Origin: an uncultured Collinsella sp.
Lineage (GTDB): Bacteria > Actinomycetota > Coriobacteriia > Coriobacteriales > Coriobacteriaceae
Reading direction: 5' to 3'
NCBI GenBank assembly: GCA_900541285.1
Contig: UQJA01000103.1
Span: 1-6,658 of the forward strand
DNA length: 6,658 bases
Shown here: positions 6,320 to 6,658 of the stretch, piece after piece
Layout: each line of letters starts with the position of its first letter
How positions within the stretch are numbered: the stretch's first letter is position 1
Made by a program: the position numbers and the translations under genes
Notes under the pieces: model-generated
What the model was told of the DNA's origin: nothing
Seen by the model: the letters and a program-made list of their open reading frames with translations, nothing else
Databases searched by the model: none

Positions 6320-6395
6320 GGGCTCTTGGCGCAACGGTTAGCGCAGGGGACTCATAATCCCTGGGTTCTGGGTTCGAATCCCGGAGGGCCCACCA
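6320..6395 (+). tRNA. tRNA with CAT anticodon (elongator Met or Ile2)
   Basis: A 76-nt cloverleaf including CCA: acceptor GGGCTCT with AGGGCCC, D-stem GCGC/GCGC with a short loop containing GG, anticodon stem GGGGA/TCCCT around CTCATAA, T-arm CTGGG/CCCGG with TTCGAAT, then A and an encoded CCA. Anticodon CAT means elongator Met, or Ile2 if the C is converted to lysidine by TilS. It is not the initiator: the acceptor starts with a normal G-C pair. I cannot choose between Met and Ile2 by eye. It lies opposite in direction to the tRNA-Ala copies on either side and has its own terminator. Confidence 0.95.
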
Positions 6396-6404
6396 GAGTA
6401 TTTC

Positions 6405-6435
6405 GAGGCCGGGCATTACGCCCGGCCTCTTTGTT
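6405..6435 (+). terminator. Intrinsic terminator of the CAT tRNA
   Basis: GAGGCCGGGC and GCCCGGCCTC form a perfect 10-bp stem around ATTAC, followed by TTTGTT. It lies 9 nt after the encoded CCA. Confidence 0.9.
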
Positions 6436-6561
6436 AGTGGCGCTGCAGACTAGGTTTGCTATCCAGAAACGTAAAGTTATTAACATTCATATTCGTAATT
6501 AACAATGGGTATGTCGCCAAGATGCTGCCCAGTCAACACATGGTGTAAATCGATAGATATG

Positions 6562-6590
6562 AAAAAAGGCCCCAACTTGCGTTGGAGCCT
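6562..6590 (-). terminator. Intrinsic terminator of the second tRNA-Ala
   Basis: Exact copy of the terminator at 5575-5603: 10-bp stem, GCAA loop and six T on the minus strand. Confidence 0.92.
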
Positions 6591-6605
6591 CATTCAATGC
6601 TCGGG

Positions 6606-6658
6606 TGGAGACGAGGGGGATCGAACCCCTGACCTCTTGACTGCCAGTCAAGCGCTCT
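6606..6658 (-). tRNA. Second tRNA-Ala (GGC), 5' end outside the window
   Basis: The visible 53 nt match the 3' part of the first tRNA-Ala base for base, including anticodon GGC, the T-arm and discriminator A without encoded CCA. The first 20 nt (acceptor 5' strand and most of the D-arm) lie beyond the edge, so whether this copy is complete cannot be seen. Confidence 0.88.

Larger units (their letters stand above)
6557..6658. repeat. Direct repeat copy 2 (runs off the window)
   Basis: Identical to 5570-5671 over all 102 visible bases and in the same orientation. The preceding 120 bp (6436-6556) are AT-rich, not shared with the region beyond copy 1, and hold no feature I can support. Confidence 0.95.

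Noticed and set aside
6201..6416. 71-codon minus-strand frame containing RDSNPEPRDYESPALTV
   Set aside because: It is the antisense of the CAT tRNA, another well-known false protein.
6480..6508. AT-rich near-palindrome (TTATTAAC and TAATTAAC)
   Set aside because: Pairing is too poor and the motif too short to call an operator or origin element.

Overview
The window looks like a piece of a high-GC actinobacterial chromosome. The protein families, the strongly GC-biased third codon positions and the gene order M50 protease, scpA, scpB, rluB suggest a Coriobacteriia member, possibly Collinsella. That placement is inferred from recall of family and gene order, not from a search.

Positions 1 to 5543 hold six genes on the minus strand, read from high to low coordinates: an ABC-F translation ATPase, a 98-residue membrane protein of unknown function, an M50 site-2-type metalloprotease, the condensin subunits ScpA and ScpB, and a 23S rRNA pseudouridine synthase of the RluB/RsuA family whose C-terminus runs off the left edge. 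Two junctions overlap by 14 nt (ABC-F/membrane protein and scpB/rluB), two have 9 to 11 nt gaps, and only the 84-nt gap before scpA is large. This looks like one polycistronic unit. Its themes are ribosome function (ABC-F, RluB), chromosome segregation (ScpAB) and membrane proteolysis.

Positions 5544 to 6658 hold no convincing protein gene. On the minus strand there is a tRNA-Ala(GGC) with a clear promoter and a strong intrinsic terminator; that terminator ends about 30 bp before the ABC-F start codon. On the plus strand there is a CAT-anticodon tRNA (elongator Met or Ile2) with its own promoter and terminator. The window ends inside a second copy of the tRNA-Ala/terminator unit, identical over at least 102 bp and 987 bp away.

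Between the two complete tRNA genes lie a very GC-rich block, a 158-bp imperfect dyad with gap-free 48-bp arms (about 5936 to 6093), and an AT-richer stretch. The dyad is the least explained structure here. It could be a structured RNA or a small palindromic (MITE-like) repeat; the sequence alone does not decide. No obviously new multi-gene system was found.
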